Shown: positions 1-9,653 of the stretch, piece after piece
Position numbering within the stretch: position 1 is the first letter of the stretch
How the letters are laid out: every line of letters begins with the position of its first letter
From: JAWVFM01 sp963823245
Lineage (GTDB): Bacteria; Actinomycetota; Thermoleophilia; Solirubrobacterales; 70-9
Direction of reading: 5' to 3'
Length of the DNA stretch: 64,000 nt
Assembly: GCA_963823245.1 (NCBI GenBank)
Contig: CAWGKQ010000003.1
Span: 230,444-294,443 of the forward strand
Translations under genes and position numbers: made by a program
Notes under the pieces: generated by a model
Database searches by the model: none
Seen by the model: the letters and a program-made list of their open reading frames with translations, nothing else
What the model was told of the DNA's origin: nothing

Positions 1-372
1 TACGCGGATGCGGCCTTCGACACCGGGTTCCGCCTCCGCCTGCGCGACGCGGCGGCGATGGAAGCGGCCCTGCCCGATCGCTCCAAGGCCTACCGCGAGC
101 TCGACGCCGCCATCCTGGAGGCGATCTTCCTGCGGGGGGCGCTCGGGATGAGCGAGGCCGACGTCGAGGCCAAGAAGGGACTTGCATACACGGCTTCCGC
201 CGACGCGGCGAGGGCGGCGCTCGGCGAGCGGGCGGGCGCAGCGTTCTTCATGCGCCCGACTCCCGTGGAGCAGGTACGGGCCGTGGCGGCGGCGGGCGAG
301 ACGATGCCGCCGAAGTCGACCTACTTCTTTCCGAAGCTGCTGACCGGAATCGTCTTCAATCCACTCTCATGA
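1..372 (+). CDS. DUF1015-family protein, C-terminal part (cut by window edge)
   Basis: The frame is open from the first base to the TGA at 370-372, so only the last 123 residues or so are seen. The tail carries a segment typical of DUF1015 proteins, MPPKSTYFFPKLLTGIVF, where a conserved Met-Pro-Pro-Lys-Ser-Thr precedes an aromatic-rich end. The family is conserved but its biochemical role is not established; it is often found near serine or amino acid metabolism genes. The next gene starts inside its last codons (ATGA at 369), which suggests translational coupling. An internal ATG at 58 exists but the coding signal clearly extends upstream of it. Confidence 0.85.
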   Translation, partial: YADAAFDTGFRLRLRDAAAMEAALPDRSKAYRELDAAILEAIFLRGALGMSEADVEAKKGLAYTASADAARAALGERAGAAFFMRPTPVEQVRAVAAAGETMPPKSTYFFPKLLTGIVFNPLS

Positions 373-938
373 CCAAGATCTACACACGCAAGGGGGACGA
401 CGGGACCACCACGCTCTGGTACGGCGGCCGGGTCCCGAAGTCGGACCTTCGCACCGAGGCCTACGGCACCATCGACGAGGCCGCCTCCGCCCTCGGTGTG
501 GCGCGAGCGCTTTGCGAGCCCGAATCGGAGCTCGCAGCCGACGTCCTGCGCCTCCAGGACGATCTCTTCATCGTCGGCGCGGAGCTCGCGACGGCGCCCG
601 AGGCCGCGGATCGCCTCGAGGACGGGGTGAGCCGGATCACGGTCGAGATCGTCGACGAGCTCGAGGCCGCGATCGACCGCTATATGGACCGGGTCGACCT
701 CCCTCCGAAGTTCGTGATCCCCGGGGGCACCCAGCTCTCCGGGGCGCTCGACCTCGCGCGCGCCATCATCCGCCGGGCCGAGCGGCGGGTGGTCGACCTC
801 GACCGGGCGGGCGAGCTGTCCTCCAACGTCGTTCTGCGGTTTCTCAACCGCGCGTCCGACCTCGCCTACGCGATGGCCCGCTTCGCGGACCTCGACGACC
901 CCGAGCTCTTCGCCGGGCGCGAGCGGAGCAGGGCCTGA
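369..938 (+). CDS. pduO: PduO-type cob(I)yrinic acid a,c-diamide adenosyltransferase
   Basis: This cytosolic enzyme transfers the adenosyl group of ATP to cob(I)alamin, giving the coenzyme form of B12. The 189-residue length fits the family. The N-terminus TRKGDDGTTTLWYGGR is the ATP-binding motif of PduO-type enzymes, and the C-terminal RFLNRASDLAYAMAR matches the conserved R-x-L-N-R-L-S-D segment at the active site. The start overlaps the previous stop (ATGA) and its own stop overlaps the next start (TGATG at 936-940), so it sits in a coupled cluster with the DUF1015 and OsmC genes. It is also relevant to the riboswitch-controlled B12 transport locus at 41.6-48.1 kb, though no riboswitch is seen here. 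Confidence 0.92.
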   Translation: MTKIYTRKGDDGTTTLWYGGRVPKSDLRTEAYGTIDEAASALGVARALCEPESELAADVLRLQDDLFIVGAELATAPEAADRLEDGVSRITVEIVDELEAAIDRYMDRVDLPPKFVIPGGTQLSGALDLARAIIRRAERRVVDLDRAGELSSNVVLRFLNRASDLAYAMARFADLDDPELFAGRERSRA

Positions 939-1339
939 TGGCGCACGCGATCGCGCGCCGGGTGGAGGGCTACGCCCATGACGTCGAGATCGACGGCGAG
1001 CACGTGCTGAGGATGGACGAGCCGGAGGAGACGGGCGGTACGAACACGGGCCCGCGGCCGACGCGGGCGCTCGCCGCGTCGCTGGCGGCGTGCACGGCGA
1101 TCACCGTCGAGATGTACGCGGATCGGAAGGGCTGGGACCTCGGCGATTTGCGTGTGGAGGTGGAGATGGAGTACGAGGGCCCCGTCCCGTCGGTGCTCGC
1201 CGTCACCCTCCACCTTCCCGGCGGCCTCGGCGAGGACCAGCTCGAGAAGCTTCGCGTGATCGCCGGGAAGTGCCCGGTGCACAAGGTCCTCGCGAGCGAG
1301 GCGAAGGTGACCATCACCGACCGCGTCGCGCCACTCTGA
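938..1339 (+). CDS. OsmC-family protein
   Basis: A 133-residue OsmC-like protein. Members reduce organic hydroperoxides using two cysteines. The first is in SLAACTAITVEMYADRKG and the second in GKCPVHKVL, placed as expected on the central helix and the C-terminal part of the fold. The ATG at 938 overlaps the preceding TGA. The frame is open further upstream but that stretch is the shadow of the adenosyltransferase gene. The family also contains cysteine-containing proteins of unknown substrate (YhfA-like), so peroxidase activity is inferred rather than shown. Confidence 0.88.
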   Translation: MAHAIARRVEGYAHDVEIDGEHVLRMDEPEETGGTNTGPRPTRALAASLAACTAITVEMYADRKGWDLGDLRVEVEMEYEGPVPSVLAVTLHLPGGLGEDQLEKLRVIAGKCPVHKVLASEAKVTITDRVAPL

Positions 1340-1344
1340 GCCGG

Positions 1345-2145
1345 ATGGACCTCGGGCTCACCGGAAAGGTCTGCGCCGTCACCGGCGCGAGCCGCGGGAT
1401 CGGGCGCGCGGTCGCCGAGCGGCTCTGCGCCGAGGGCGCGCGGGTCATCCTGGTCGCGAGGGGCGCTGACGCGCTCGAGGACGCCCGCGCCGCGTGCGAG
1501 GCGGCGGGCGGCGAGGCGGCGACGTTGACGCTCGACGCCACCGCCCCGGATGCCGGCGAGCGGATCCTCGCCGCGGCGACCAATGCGTTCGGGCAGCTCG
1601 ACGTGCTCGTCAACAACGCCGGCACGGCGCGCTGGCGAGCGCTCGACGAGGTGCCCGAGGAGGACTGGTACGCCGCTTGGGAGCTCAACGTGATGGCGCC
1701 ACTGCGCGCCATGCGCGCGGCTGTTCCGCCGATGGCCGAGCGCGGCTGGGGCCGCGTCGTCAACGTGTCGTCGACCGCCGGCAAGCGGCCCTCGGCGATG
1801 ATGCCCGAGTACTCGGTGGCGAAGGCGGCCGAGCTCTCGCTGTCGCGCCTTTTCGCCGATGCTCACGCCGGCGATGGCGTGATCGTGAACGCGGTGTGCC
1901 CCGGCCCGGTGCAGTCGGAGCTCTGGATGGAGGAGGGCGGCCTGCTCGACCAGTCGAAGGAGGCCGCCGGGCACTCATCGCGTGAGGAGGCGCTCGAGGT
2001 CGCCGGCGCCAAGCGCCCGATCGGCCGCCTCGCGCACGCGGCGGAGATCGCCGACGTGATCGTCTTCCTGTGCTCGGAGCGTGCGAGCTACGTCGCCGGG
2101 GCCGCCTGGTCAGTCGACGGCGGCACCGTCGCGGTGATCATCTGA
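1345..2145 (+). CDS. SDR-family NAD(P)-dependent oxidoreductase
   Basis: A 266-residue classical short-chain dehydrogenase. The Rossmann glycine motif TGASRGIG lies near residue 13, the NNAG motif follows at about residue 90, the catalytic Ser is in NVSSTAGK, and the Tyr/Lys pair is YSVAK. The C-terminus (YVAGAAWSVDGG) is typical of FabG-like members. It is six bases after the OsmC stop and runs into an MFS gene. The substrate cannot be told; FabG-like 3-oxoacyl reduction or a catabolic alcohol/ketone step are both possible. Confidence 0.9.
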   Translation: MDLGLTGKVCAVTGASRGIGRAVAERLCAEGARVILVARGADALEDARAACEAAGGEAATLTLDATAPDAGERILAAATNAFGQLDVLVNNAGTARWRALDEVPEEDWYAAWELNVMAPLRAMRAAVPPMAERGWGRVVNVSSTAGKRPSAMMPEYSVAKAAELSLSRLFADAHAGDGVIVNAVCPGPVQSELWMEEGGLLDQSKEAAGHSSREEALEVAGAKRPIGRLAHAAEIADVIVFLCSERASYVAGAAWSVDGGTVAVII

Positions 2146-3372
2146 GCGGGCCGATCGCGCTCCTTCGAGCGCGCCGCGACTTCCGGATCCTGACCTTCGG
2201 CCTCTGCCTCTCCTACATCGGGAGCGGCGCGGCGACCACGGCCCTCGTGCTCTACGTCCAGGCGAGCGAGGGGACGGGCGTGGCGGTCGGGGCTCTCCTC
2301 CTCGCTCAGTCGCTGCCACGCCTGGCCGGACCGCTTGCCGGAGCGCTCGTCGACCGGACCGAGCTTCGCCGCCTGATGATCGCCTGCGATCTCGGGGGCG
2401 CCGTGGTGTTCGGGCTCCTGGCCCTCCTGCCGCCGCTCGGCATCACCCTCGCGCTCGCCGCCGCTCGCGACCGCGCTGCAGGCGCCCTACTCTCCGGCCC
2501 GCAGCACGATGATCGCGAACCTCGTCGAGCCGGCCGAGGTGGGGACGGCGTACGCGATCGAGAACACGACGTTCAACCTCCAGGTCGCGATCGGGCCCCT
2601 GATCGGCGGCGTCCTGGTTGCGGCCGGCGGCGCCGACCTCGCGCTTGCGATCGATGCACTGACCTTTGCGGCCTCGGCCGCGATCGTCTCACGCGTGCGA
2701 TCGAGGCGGGCGGCCGTGGCCGAGGCCCGTGGCGGCCTCGTCGCCGAGACCCGCGAGGGGATCGCCTACACCCTGCGCCATCCGGTCGCCCGGGCGCTGA
2801 CGATCAGCCTCTTCATCGCGGTCTCGTTCCTCGCCCTGGATGACGTGGCGCTGCCGTTCCTGGTCCGCGACACGCTCGGCGGCGGGCCCGTCGCCTACGG
2901 ACTCGCGTTCGGCGCTTTCGGCATCGGGATGCTCGCCGCCTCGCTCGCCCTCGCATTCAGGCCCGGACGCTCGCCGGCGGGGGTCTACCTGACCGGCCTG
3001 GCGGTGAGCGGTGCGGGCGGCATCGCCACCGGCGCCGCACCCGGGATTGGCGCGGCGGTCGCGTTCCAGGGCGGCGCCGGCATCGGCAACGGACTCGAGA
3101 ACGTCGCGAGCAACACGCTGATCCAGAGGCACGTCGCGCCGGCGATGCTCGGCCGGGTTTTCGGCCTCGTCGGTACCGCCGCCTACGCCGGCAGCGGCAT
3201 CGCGGCGCTGATCGGAGGGCTCTACCTCGACGCGACCTCGCCGCGCGTCGTCCTCATCACGGGCGGTGCGGGCGGCCTCCTCGCTCTGGCGCTCGTGCTG
3301 CGGCCCCTGCTGCGCGCCGAGCGGCGGGTAGCATCGCCGCGAAGCGACGGAGGAGAGCACGAGGATGGCTGA
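2142..3372 (+). CDS. MFS transporter, one frameshift
   Basis: Two overlapping frames together encode one major facilitator of about 410 residues. The first half reads from about 2142 (GPIALLRARRDFRILTFGLC, typical MFS start) and the second begins before MIANLVEPAEVGTAYAIEN at 2509. The frames join near 2460-2470 if one base is removed from the run ctcgccgccgctcgc, restoring L-A-A-L-A-T-A-L-Q. Multiple hydrophobic helices and the motif-A-like DRTELRR are visible. No ATG or GTG lies at the expected start; a CTG at 2142 overlapping the SDR stop is the best candidate. It may be a sequencing error or a true mutation. Confidence 0.8.
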
Positions 3373-3940
3373 ATCGGCTGATCTCGAGGCGGCCGAGCTA
3401 TCGAGGCTCCTGCTCCGCCCCGATGAGGCGGAGCGCCTGAGCGCCCCCGGCGGCACGGAGGCGGCCGTCCTTCTGGCGCTTTACGGCTACCCGCAGCGCC
3501 CCGGACTCGTCTTCACCAAGCGCCGCATCGACCTTCGCCGCCACCCCGGTGAGATCTCGTTCCCCGGCGGGCGCCGGGACCACCCCGAAGAGGAGCTGGC
3601 GACGACCGCGCTTCGGGAAGCCGAGGAAGAGGTCGGGCTCGATCCGGCGACCGTCGACGTCGTTGGCGCGCTGCCGCCCGTCGGCACCTTTGTCACGGGG
3701 TACAAGGTGCATCCGTTCGTCGGACTGACCGACGAGGTCCACTCGCTGGAACCGAATCCCGGCGAGGTCGCCGAGATCCTCCTCTTCGGCCTCGACGAGC
3801 TCCGTGGCGGCTTCGCGATGCGCCGCCTGGTCAGGCGCGGCGTACCGATCAAGACGCCGACCTACGAGATCGGCGAGCACATGATCTGGGGCGCGACGGC
3901 CCGGATCCTGAGCGACCTGTTGGCGCGCCTGGCCGCTTAG
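3365..3940 (+). CDS. Nudix hydrolase, CoA pyrophosphatase type
   Basis: A 191-residue protein containing a complete Nudix box: GG at the start, then REAEEEVGL with the metal-binding glutamates, near residues 70-92. The preceding RHPGEISFPGG is the extra signature that marks the CoA-diphosphatase (NudL/UPF0035) subgroup, which cleaves CoA and acyl-CoA to phosphopantetheine products and adenosine 3',5'-bisphosphate. The ATG at 3365 overlaps the end of the MFS gene by 8 bases. Its association with a downstream acyl-CoA cluster agrees with a role in CoA turnover. Confidence 0.9.
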   Translation: MAESADLEAAELSRLLLRPDEAERLSAPGGTEAAVLLALYGYPQRPGLVFTKRRIDLRRHPGEISFPGGRRDHPEEELATTALREAEEEVGLDPATVDVVGALPPVGTFVTGYKVHPFVGLTDEVHSLEPNPGEVAEILLFGLDELRGGFAMRRLVRRGVPIKTPTYEIGEHMIWGATARILSDLLARLAA

Positions 3941-3960
3941 CGGGGTAAGGTTTTCGCGGG

Positions 3961-4311
3961 ATGGCAGAGGACTCCAAGCGGGTCGAAAACATCAGCGATA
4001 CCACCGCGCCGTCGATCGGTCCCGGAACCACCATGGAGCGCGAGCGGTCGAGGAGCGACTCGCCCGCACGGCCGTCCGACGTCGACGCGATGGGGCAGGA
4101 CAAGCGCCGCGAGGTGGTGGGTCAGAGCTACGGTCCGAGCTTCGCGCGCCAGGCAATCCTCTACCTGGCGTTCATCGTCGTCGTCGTCGCCATCGGCTTC
4201 GGCGTCAGCCTCCTCGTCGACAAGTACGACCAGCCGCCGAAGCATTTCGCCGCCGAGGCGCCGTGGGCTCAGCCCGGGGTCAAGCAGATCCCACCGAAGC
4301 CGCTTCAATAA
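3961..4311 (+). CDS. small single-pass membrane protein, function unknown
   Basis: 116 residues. The first 60 are polar and rich in Ser/Thr/Arg/Asp, followed by one strong transmembrane helix at about residues 61-82 (ILYLAFIVVVVAIGFGVSLL) and a short Pro-rich tail. No family was recognised. The topology suggests a cytoplasmic disordered N-terminus with an outside tail. It ends 32 bases inside the 3' end of the convergent gene at 4280-4764. Codon use and GC resemble its neighbours, so I consider it real. Confidence 0.65.
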   Translation: MAEDSKRVENISDTTAPSIGPGTTMERERSRSDSPARPSDVDAMGQDKRREVVGQSYGPSFARQAILYLAFIVVVVAIGFGVSLLVDKYDQPPKHFAAEAPWAQPGVKQIPPKPLQ

Positions 4312-4764
4312 GCGCCGCCCAGGCCTCCGGACCCCCCGGGTCGGCGTCAACGACTGCGACCGGGATGCGCCAGCGCTCGCCGGCCGCCCGGACGAGGCGG
4401 GACCCCGCCGCGAGCTGCTCGGCCGGCGCCGACCCCGTCGCCTCGTAGACGAATGCGCGGACGGGCGAGTCGACGAGCTTCTCGAGCAGCCGTTCGAGCC
4501 GCGGCCCGTGGATCGCTTCGGTGGCGGCGCTGTCGCCGCTCGCCGAGCCGAGCAGCCAGACCACCACCGCGACGTCGCCCGCCAGTCGAGCACCGTGCCC
4601 GGCCGGTCGGGGTCGGCATTCTTCGCCTCGACGCCGGCCTCCTCGATCGCCGCCAGGCCCTCGGCGCGGCGCGAGGTGCCGCGAACCAGCCAGCCCGCCT
4701 CGCCCAGTGCGGCGGCGATCGCGCGCCCGCGACAGCCGCAGCCGACGATCAGGGCTCTTGCCAC
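4280..4764 (-). CDS. Rossmann-fold NAD(P)-binding protein, one frameshift
   Basis: The N-terminus ALIVGCGCRGRAIAAALGEAGW is a dinucleotide-binding beta-alpha-beta motif with G-x-G-x-x-G spacing, and the next strand ends in TSRR, as in NADP-dependent epimerase-like proteins. The frame is lost near 4575-4585 after GTVLDW and continues in another frame as AGDVAVVVWLLGSASG to the stop at 4280. A single missing base repairs it, giving about 160 residues. The ATG overlaps the stop of the membrane protein gene at 4749-5042 by 16 bases, so the two are coupled. Substrate unknown. Confidence 0.7.
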
Positions 4765-5042
4765 GCCCTCCGGCCGCGCTCGCGGATCGCTTCGTCCTCG
4801 CGCGCCATCTTCTCGGCGTCGTCCGCGGTCAGGTCGGGTGCGCCGCGCCGACGGCGGTATGCGTTCTGCGCCTCGATCATCTGCGAGAGGTCCTCCACCT
4901 CGAGCTGCGCCTCGAGCTCCGGTGAGCGGGTGGGACGCCAGTCGACGAGGTCCGCGCCGCTCCCTGGATAGGCGCGAGCGAGGAGGACGAGCAACAGGAC
5001 GATGAAGCCCACCATGCCGAGGGTGAGGAGGATGAAATCCAC
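4749..5042 (-). CDS. small membrane-anchored protein, function unknown
   Basis: 97 residues from the GTG at 5042. One N-terminal transmembrane helix (LLTLGMVGFIVLLLVLLARA, residues about 6-25) is followed by a charged, mostly helical region rich in Glu/Arg with the segment LEVEDLSQMIEAQNAYRRRR. The GTG start puts the hydrophobic helix right at the N-terminus and leaves a 31-base gap to the divergent thiolase start, so a longer start at 5108 is unlikely. No family recognised. It precedes and overlaps the Rossmann-fold gene. Confidence 0.65.
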   Translation of the reverse strand: MDFILLTLGMVGFIVLLLVLLARAYPGSGADLVDWRPTRSPELEAQLEVEDLSQMIEAQNAYRRRRGAPDLTADDAEKMAREDEAIRERGRRAWQEP

Positions 5043-5073
5043 GGGCTCGCCGCCAACCTTAGATGATGTAACG

Positions 5074-6293
5074 GTGCCCGACGCCGTGATCATCGACGCC
5101 GTCCGCACGCCGATGGGGCGCTACCGCGGCGCGCTCGCGGGCGTGCGGCCCGACGATCTTGCCGCCCACGTCGTCTCGTCCGCCGTCGAGCGAACGGGCA
5201 TCGACCCCGCCGACATCGCCGACGTCTACTTCGGCGCCGCGAACCAGGCCGGCGAGGACAACCGCGACGTCGCCCGGATGGCGAGCCTGCTCGCGGGTCT
5301 CCCGGCCTCGATCCCCGGGGTCACGGTCAACCGGCTCTGCGCGTCCGGCCTCGAGGCCGTGAACCAGGCGTCGCGGGCGCTTCGTCTTGGCGAGGCCGAC
5401 CTCTACCTCGCGGGCGGCGTCGAGTCCATGAGCCGGGCGCCGTGGGTCGTCCCGAAGCCCGAGACCGGCCTGCCGCGCGGCGCCGCAGACGATGCACGAC
5501 ACCGCGCTCGGATGGCGCCTCGTCAACCCCCGCATGGCGGAGCTCCACTCGACCGAGTCGATGGGCGAGACGGGCGAGAACGTCGCCGAGCGATACGGGA
5601 TCTCGCGGGAAGACCAGGACGCCTTCGCCCTGCGCAGCCACCAGCGCGCCGTTGCGGCCGCTGAGAGCGGGCGCTTCGACGACGAGATCGTCGCCGTGGA
5701 GGCCCCAGCCGGCAAGGGCCGCGTCGAGCTGGTGGACCGTGACGAGGGACCCCGGCCCGACACCTCGCTCGAGCGCCTGGCCTCGCTTCGCCCGGCGTTC
5801 CGCGACGGCGGCACGGTCACGGCCGGCAATGCCTCGACGCTGAACGACGGCGCCGCCTGCCTCGTCCTCGCCTCCGGGGAGCGGGCCAACGGCGCTCGGC
5901 GCGAGGCCGCTCGCGAGAGTCGTCGCCATCGGCGTCGCGGGCGTGGACCCCGCCGTCATGGGAATGGGCCCGGCCGAGGCGATCCCCCGGGCACTCCGCG
6001 CGGCGGACCTCGAACTGGCCGACATCGATCTCATCGAGATCAACGAGGCCTTCGCCTCCCAGGTGCTCGCCTGCGCCCGTGAGCTCGGGATCGACGAGGA
6101 GCGCCTGAACGTGAACGGTGGGGCGATCGCGCTCGGACACCCGCTCGGCTGCTCCGGCGCCCGCCTGGTGACCACGCTCGCTTACGAGCTGCGGCGCCGT
6201 GGCTCCCGCTACGGGATCGCGTCGCTGTGCGTCGGCGTCGGCCAGGGCGTCGCCACGGTGATCGAGAACCCCGAGGCGACGGCGACTAGGTAG
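5074..6293 (+). CDS. acetyl-CoA C-acyltransferase (thiolase), two frameshifts
   Basis: Three frames together encode a full-length thiolase of about 405 residues. The nucleophilic Cys is in NRLCASGLEAVNQA, the conserved GGVESMSRAP follows, then NEAFASQ, the active-site His in GGAIALGHPLGCSGAR, and the second Cys in SLCVGVGQG. Single extra bases near 5485 (after GLPRGA) and near 5893 (after ERAN) explain both shifts. The GTG at 5074 gives the usual start VPDAVIIDAVRTPMGR. It would catalyse the last thiolytic step of fatty acid beta-oxidation, with the dehydrogenases just downstream supplying the earlier ones. Confidence 0.88.
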
Positions 6294-6310
6294 CTTGCCA
6301 TGGCTGTTAT

Positions 6311-6360
6311 GAGGTGCTTAGCACCGAAAGAGGCGTGTAAGGCGGCGAAGCCGCCGCAGG
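6311..6360 (+). repeat. two-hairpin dispersed element, copy 1
   Basis: Hairpin 1 is GGTGC-tta-GCACC, then the linker CGAAAGAGGCGTGTAA, then hairpin 2 GGCGGC-gaa-GCCGCC followed by gcagg. It lies 18 bases after the thiolase stop and just before the next gene, in the sense direction. Two more copies with different but still pairing stems lie at 19366-19418 and 48090-48146. Confidence 0.8.
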
Positions 6361-6370
6361 TGATCATGGC

Positions 6371-7162
6371 GTGAAAGAGATCGTCAGCGTCGACGGGCGC
6401 ATCTCCCCCACCGCCGAGGCGGTCATTCCGCTCAAGGACGACGGGCTCTACCGCGGCGACGGCGTCTTCGAGGTGATCCGGCTCTACGGCGGACGGCCGT
6501 ACGCGCTCGGCGGAGCACCTCGACCGTCTCGAGAGCTCCGCCGCGCAGATCCACCTCCCGATCGACCGCGCGCCACTCGAGCGCGAGATCGAGGCGCTGC
6601 TGGCGGAGCACGGGGACGGCGACGCGCAGCTTCGGCTCGTGATGACGCGCGGCGGGCGCCGGATCGCGGCGATCGAGGAGCTGCCCGACCTCGGGCCGTC
6701 GGTGAGCCTTCGAGCGTCACCTACGCGCCGACGGTGATCCTGACCGGCGCGAAGACGCTCTCCTACGGAGCGAACATGCAGGCCACGCGGCTCGCCAAGG
6801 AGCAGGGCGCCGACGAGGCGGTGCTGGTGCGACCCGACGGCTCGTCCTCGAGCCGCCGACATCGGCGATCTTCTGGGTCGGCGCCGACGGCGTTCTCCGG
6901 ACGCCCCACCTCCCGGCCGGCATCCTCGACTCGATCACCCGGCGACGGCTGATGGAGCTGCTCGACGGCGTCGAGGAGGGCGACTACCCGCTCGACGACC
7001 TGCTGGAAGCGCGCGAGGCATTCCTCGCCTCTACGGTGCGGGAGGTGCAGCCCGTCAGCTCCGTCGACGGCAAGGAGCTCGACCGTCATGGCTCGCGCAC
7101 CCAGGAGGGCGCGTGAAGCGTTCGACGGGCTGATTGCCGACTGGCGCGGCGCCGCGGAGTAG
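6371..7162 (+). CDS. class IV aminotransferase (branched-chain / aminodeoxychorismate lyase-like), several frameshifts
   Basis: A GTG start at 6371 opens VSVDGRISPTAEAVIPLKDD and GLYRGDGVFEVIRLYGGRPY, the standard N-terminus of the fold-type IV PLP family. The PLP-lysine segment is in TGAKTLSYGANMQATRLAKE. Restoring the frame needs about four one-base changes: near 6508, near 6713, near 6845 (before LEPPTSAIFWVGADG) and near 7109. The repaired protein is about 263 residues and ends AREAFDGLIADWRGAAE at the TAG at 7160. Members transaminate branched-chain amino acids or form 4-aminobenzoate; the exact activity is undecided. Confidence 0.8.
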
Positions 7163-7169
7163 ATCCGGC

Positions 7170-8358
7170 ATGGACCTCGAGCTCTCCGACGAGCAGCGGC
7201 TGATCGTACGAGACGGCGCGGGACTTCACCGACAACGAGATCGCCCCGCGGGCGCGGGAGAGCGACCGCGCGCAGAGGTTCGACATCGACCTCGCCCGGC
7301 GCGTCGGCGAGATGGGATACCTCGGCGCGCCGGTCGCCGAGGAGTACGGAGGACGGGGGCTCGACTACACGAGCTACGGGCTCATCGTCGAGCAGGTCGG
7401 CCGTGGCGACTCGGCCATGCGGACCGTCGTCTCCGTCCAGACCTCGCTCGTGTGCGGCTCCATCGAGCGCTGGGGAACCGAGGAGCAGAAGCAGCGCTGG
7501 CTACCCCGGCTTTGCGCGGGCGAGGCATTCGGGTGCTTCGGCCTCACCGAGCCGGACGCGGGCTCCGATCCGGCATCCATGCGCACCCGGGCGGAGAACA
7601 TCGACGGGGGCTGGCGCATCAACGGCCAGAAGATGTGGATCTCGCTCGGCAACGTCGCCGAGGTCGCCCTCGTCTTCGCCCAGGCGGACCCCGAGAAGGC
7701 CCATCGCGGCATCTGCTGCTTCCTCGTGCCCACCGACTCCGACGGCTTCTCGCACCAGGAGATCCACGGCAAGCTCGGCCTGCGCGCGTCCGACACCGCG
7801 TCGCTCGCCTTCGACGGGGTCGAGGTCGGCGACGACGCCCTGCTCGGGGAGGTCGGCGACGGCTTCAAGGTCGCGATGTCGGCGCTCGACTCCGGGCGCT
7901 ACTCGGTGGCGTCGGGCTGCGTCGGCATCTGCCAGGGCTGCCTCGACGCCTCGGTGGCCTACGCGACCGAGCGCAAGCAGTTCGGGGTGCCGATCGCGAG
8001 CTTCCAGCTCGTGCAGGAGATGATCGCCGACATCCAGGTCCGCACCGACGCGGCCCGAATGCTGGTTCGGCGCGCCGGCCTTCTGAAGGACGCGGGCAAG
8101 CCGTCCACGACTGAGACATCGGTGGCGAAGCTCTACGCGACCGAATCGGCGGTTGAGTGCGCGAACCTCGCGATCCAGGTGCACGGCGGCTCCGGGTACG
8201 TCGATGACCACCCCGTCGAGCGGTACATGCGCGACGCGCGCGTCACGACGCTGTACGAGGGCACCTCGCAGATCCAGAAGCTCATCATCGGGCGCGCGGC
8301 GACCGGGATCGACGCGATGCGCCCGGCGCGCTCCCACACCCCGAACGTCCCGGAGTAG
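7170..8358 (+). CDS. acyl-CoA dehydrogenase, one frameshift near the start
   Basis: The ATG at 7170 gives MDLELSDEQRLIV; one extra base near 7210 shifts the frame, after which ETARDFTDNEIAPRARESD would follow, and the rest of the gene is intact to 8358. The repaired protein is about 396 residues, the usual length. FAD/substrate segments CFGLTEPDAGSDPASM and KMWISLG are present, and the catalytic Glu lies in the family motif TLYEGTSQIQK. The enzyme oxidises acyl-CoA to enoyl-CoA with electrons passed to ETF. Chain-length preference cannot be told. The last codons lie inside a 46-bp palindromic repeat. Confidence 0.9.
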
Positions 8359-8387
8359 GGGCTATAGCCGGGGTTCAGGGACGTTCG
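8342..8387. repeat. 46-bp palindromic element, copy A
   Basis: CGAACGTCCC at 8342-8351 and its exact inverse GGGACGTTCG at 8378-8387 frame a central palindrome GGCTATAGCC. The unit is exactly 46 bp, as in copies at 32321-32366 and 44400-44445. It overlaps the last codons and TAG of the acyl-CoA dehydrogenase gene and ends 3 bases before the next start codon. Confidence 0.85.
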
Positions 8388-8390
8388 CCG

Positions 8391-9618
8391 GTGGTGGAGC
8401 GGGTCGGAGTCGTCGGCGCCGGGACGATGGGCGCCGGGATCGCTCAGGTCGCGGCCCTGGGCGGCTTTGAGACCTTTCTCCACGACCCGATCGGCGAGGC
8501 GCTCGACCGCGGCGTCGATCGCCTGCGGCGGGACCTGGCGCGCGGCGCCGAGCGGGGGCGGTGGAGCGAGGACGACGCTCGCGCGGCCGAGGGGCGCCTC
8601 AATCCGGCCCCCCACCTCGGCGACCTGTCCGGCTGCGACCTCGTGATCGAGGCCGCGCCGGAGGACCTCGAGCTCAAGCGCGCGCTCTTCAAGGAGGCCG
8701 AGGACCTCTGCGGTCCCGACGCGGTCCTCGCCACCAACACGTCCTCGCTGTCCGTCACCGCGATTGCCGCCGGCGTGGAGCACCGCGACCGCGTCGTCGG
8801 CATGCACTTCTTCAACCCACCCGCCCTCATGAAGCTCGTCGAGATCGTCGCCGGTGATGACAGCGGCGACGTCGCCGCTTGCGCACGCGACCGCCGCCGC
8901 GGAGCGGATGGGCCGCACGCCGATCCGCGCCGCGGACGGCATCGGGTTCGTCGCCAACCGCTGCGTGCGGCCGTTCAGCCTCGAGGCTCTGAAGCTCGTG
9001 ACCGAGGGCGTCCCACACGACCAGGTGGACCGGATCGTGCGGATGGGTGGAGGCTTTCGAATGGGGCCCTTCGAGCTCATGGACCTCGTGGGGGTGGACG
9101 TGAACCTCGAGGTCGCGAAGTCGTTCTGGGAGCAGAGCTTCCACGAGCCGCGCTGGCGGCCGAGCCCGCTCCAGACGCGCCTCGTCGACGCGGGCCGCCT
9201 GGGCCGCAAGTCCGGCCGCGGCTGGTACCGCTACGACGACGGTCCCCACCGGCCAGACGACCCCGACGGGCCCCTGACCGAGCTCCCCGACGACCCGCTG
9301 TTCGACGGCGAAGCGGAGGAGGCGGCGGCCGCGGGCGAGCACGTCGAACGCGTCCCGATCCGCACCCCCGGTCTCGTCCTCGGCCGCATCGTTGCGCAGC
9401 TCGTCAACGAGGCGCACTTCGCGCTCGGGGAGGGCGTGGCGAGCGCGGAGGACATCGACACGGCGATGCGTCTCGGCTTCAACTGGCCCCGCGGGCCGAT
9501 CGGGTGGGCCGAGGAGATTGGCCGCGCGGAGATCGTGACCCTCCTCGACGCGCTGCACACCGAGCTCGGCGAGGAGCGCTACCGCGTAGCGCCCGCGCTG
9601 CGCGTGCGCGCGGGGTAG
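8391..9618 (+). CDS. 3-hydroxyacyl-CoA dehydrogenase, one frameshift
   Basis: The GTG at 8391 gives VVERVGVVGAGTMGAGIAQV, the NAD-binding motif of FadB-type dehydrogenases. NTSSLSVTAIA and the catalytic-His region VGMHFFNPPALMKLVEIV follow. Near 8850 one base shifts the frame, and it continues as SPLAHATAAAERMGRTPI and then GFVANRCVRPFSLEAL. A second C-terminal dehydrogenase domain is visible (RTPGLVLGRIVAQLVNEAHF, then GFNWPRGPIGWAEEIG). The repaired length is about 408 residues. It oxidises 3-hydroxyacyl-CoA to 3-ketoacyl-CoA, completing a beta-oxidation set with the neighbouring genes. Confidence 0.88.
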
Positions 9619-9653
9619 GCTCGCCCCGGCAATAGACCAAGGAGGAGATGCTG

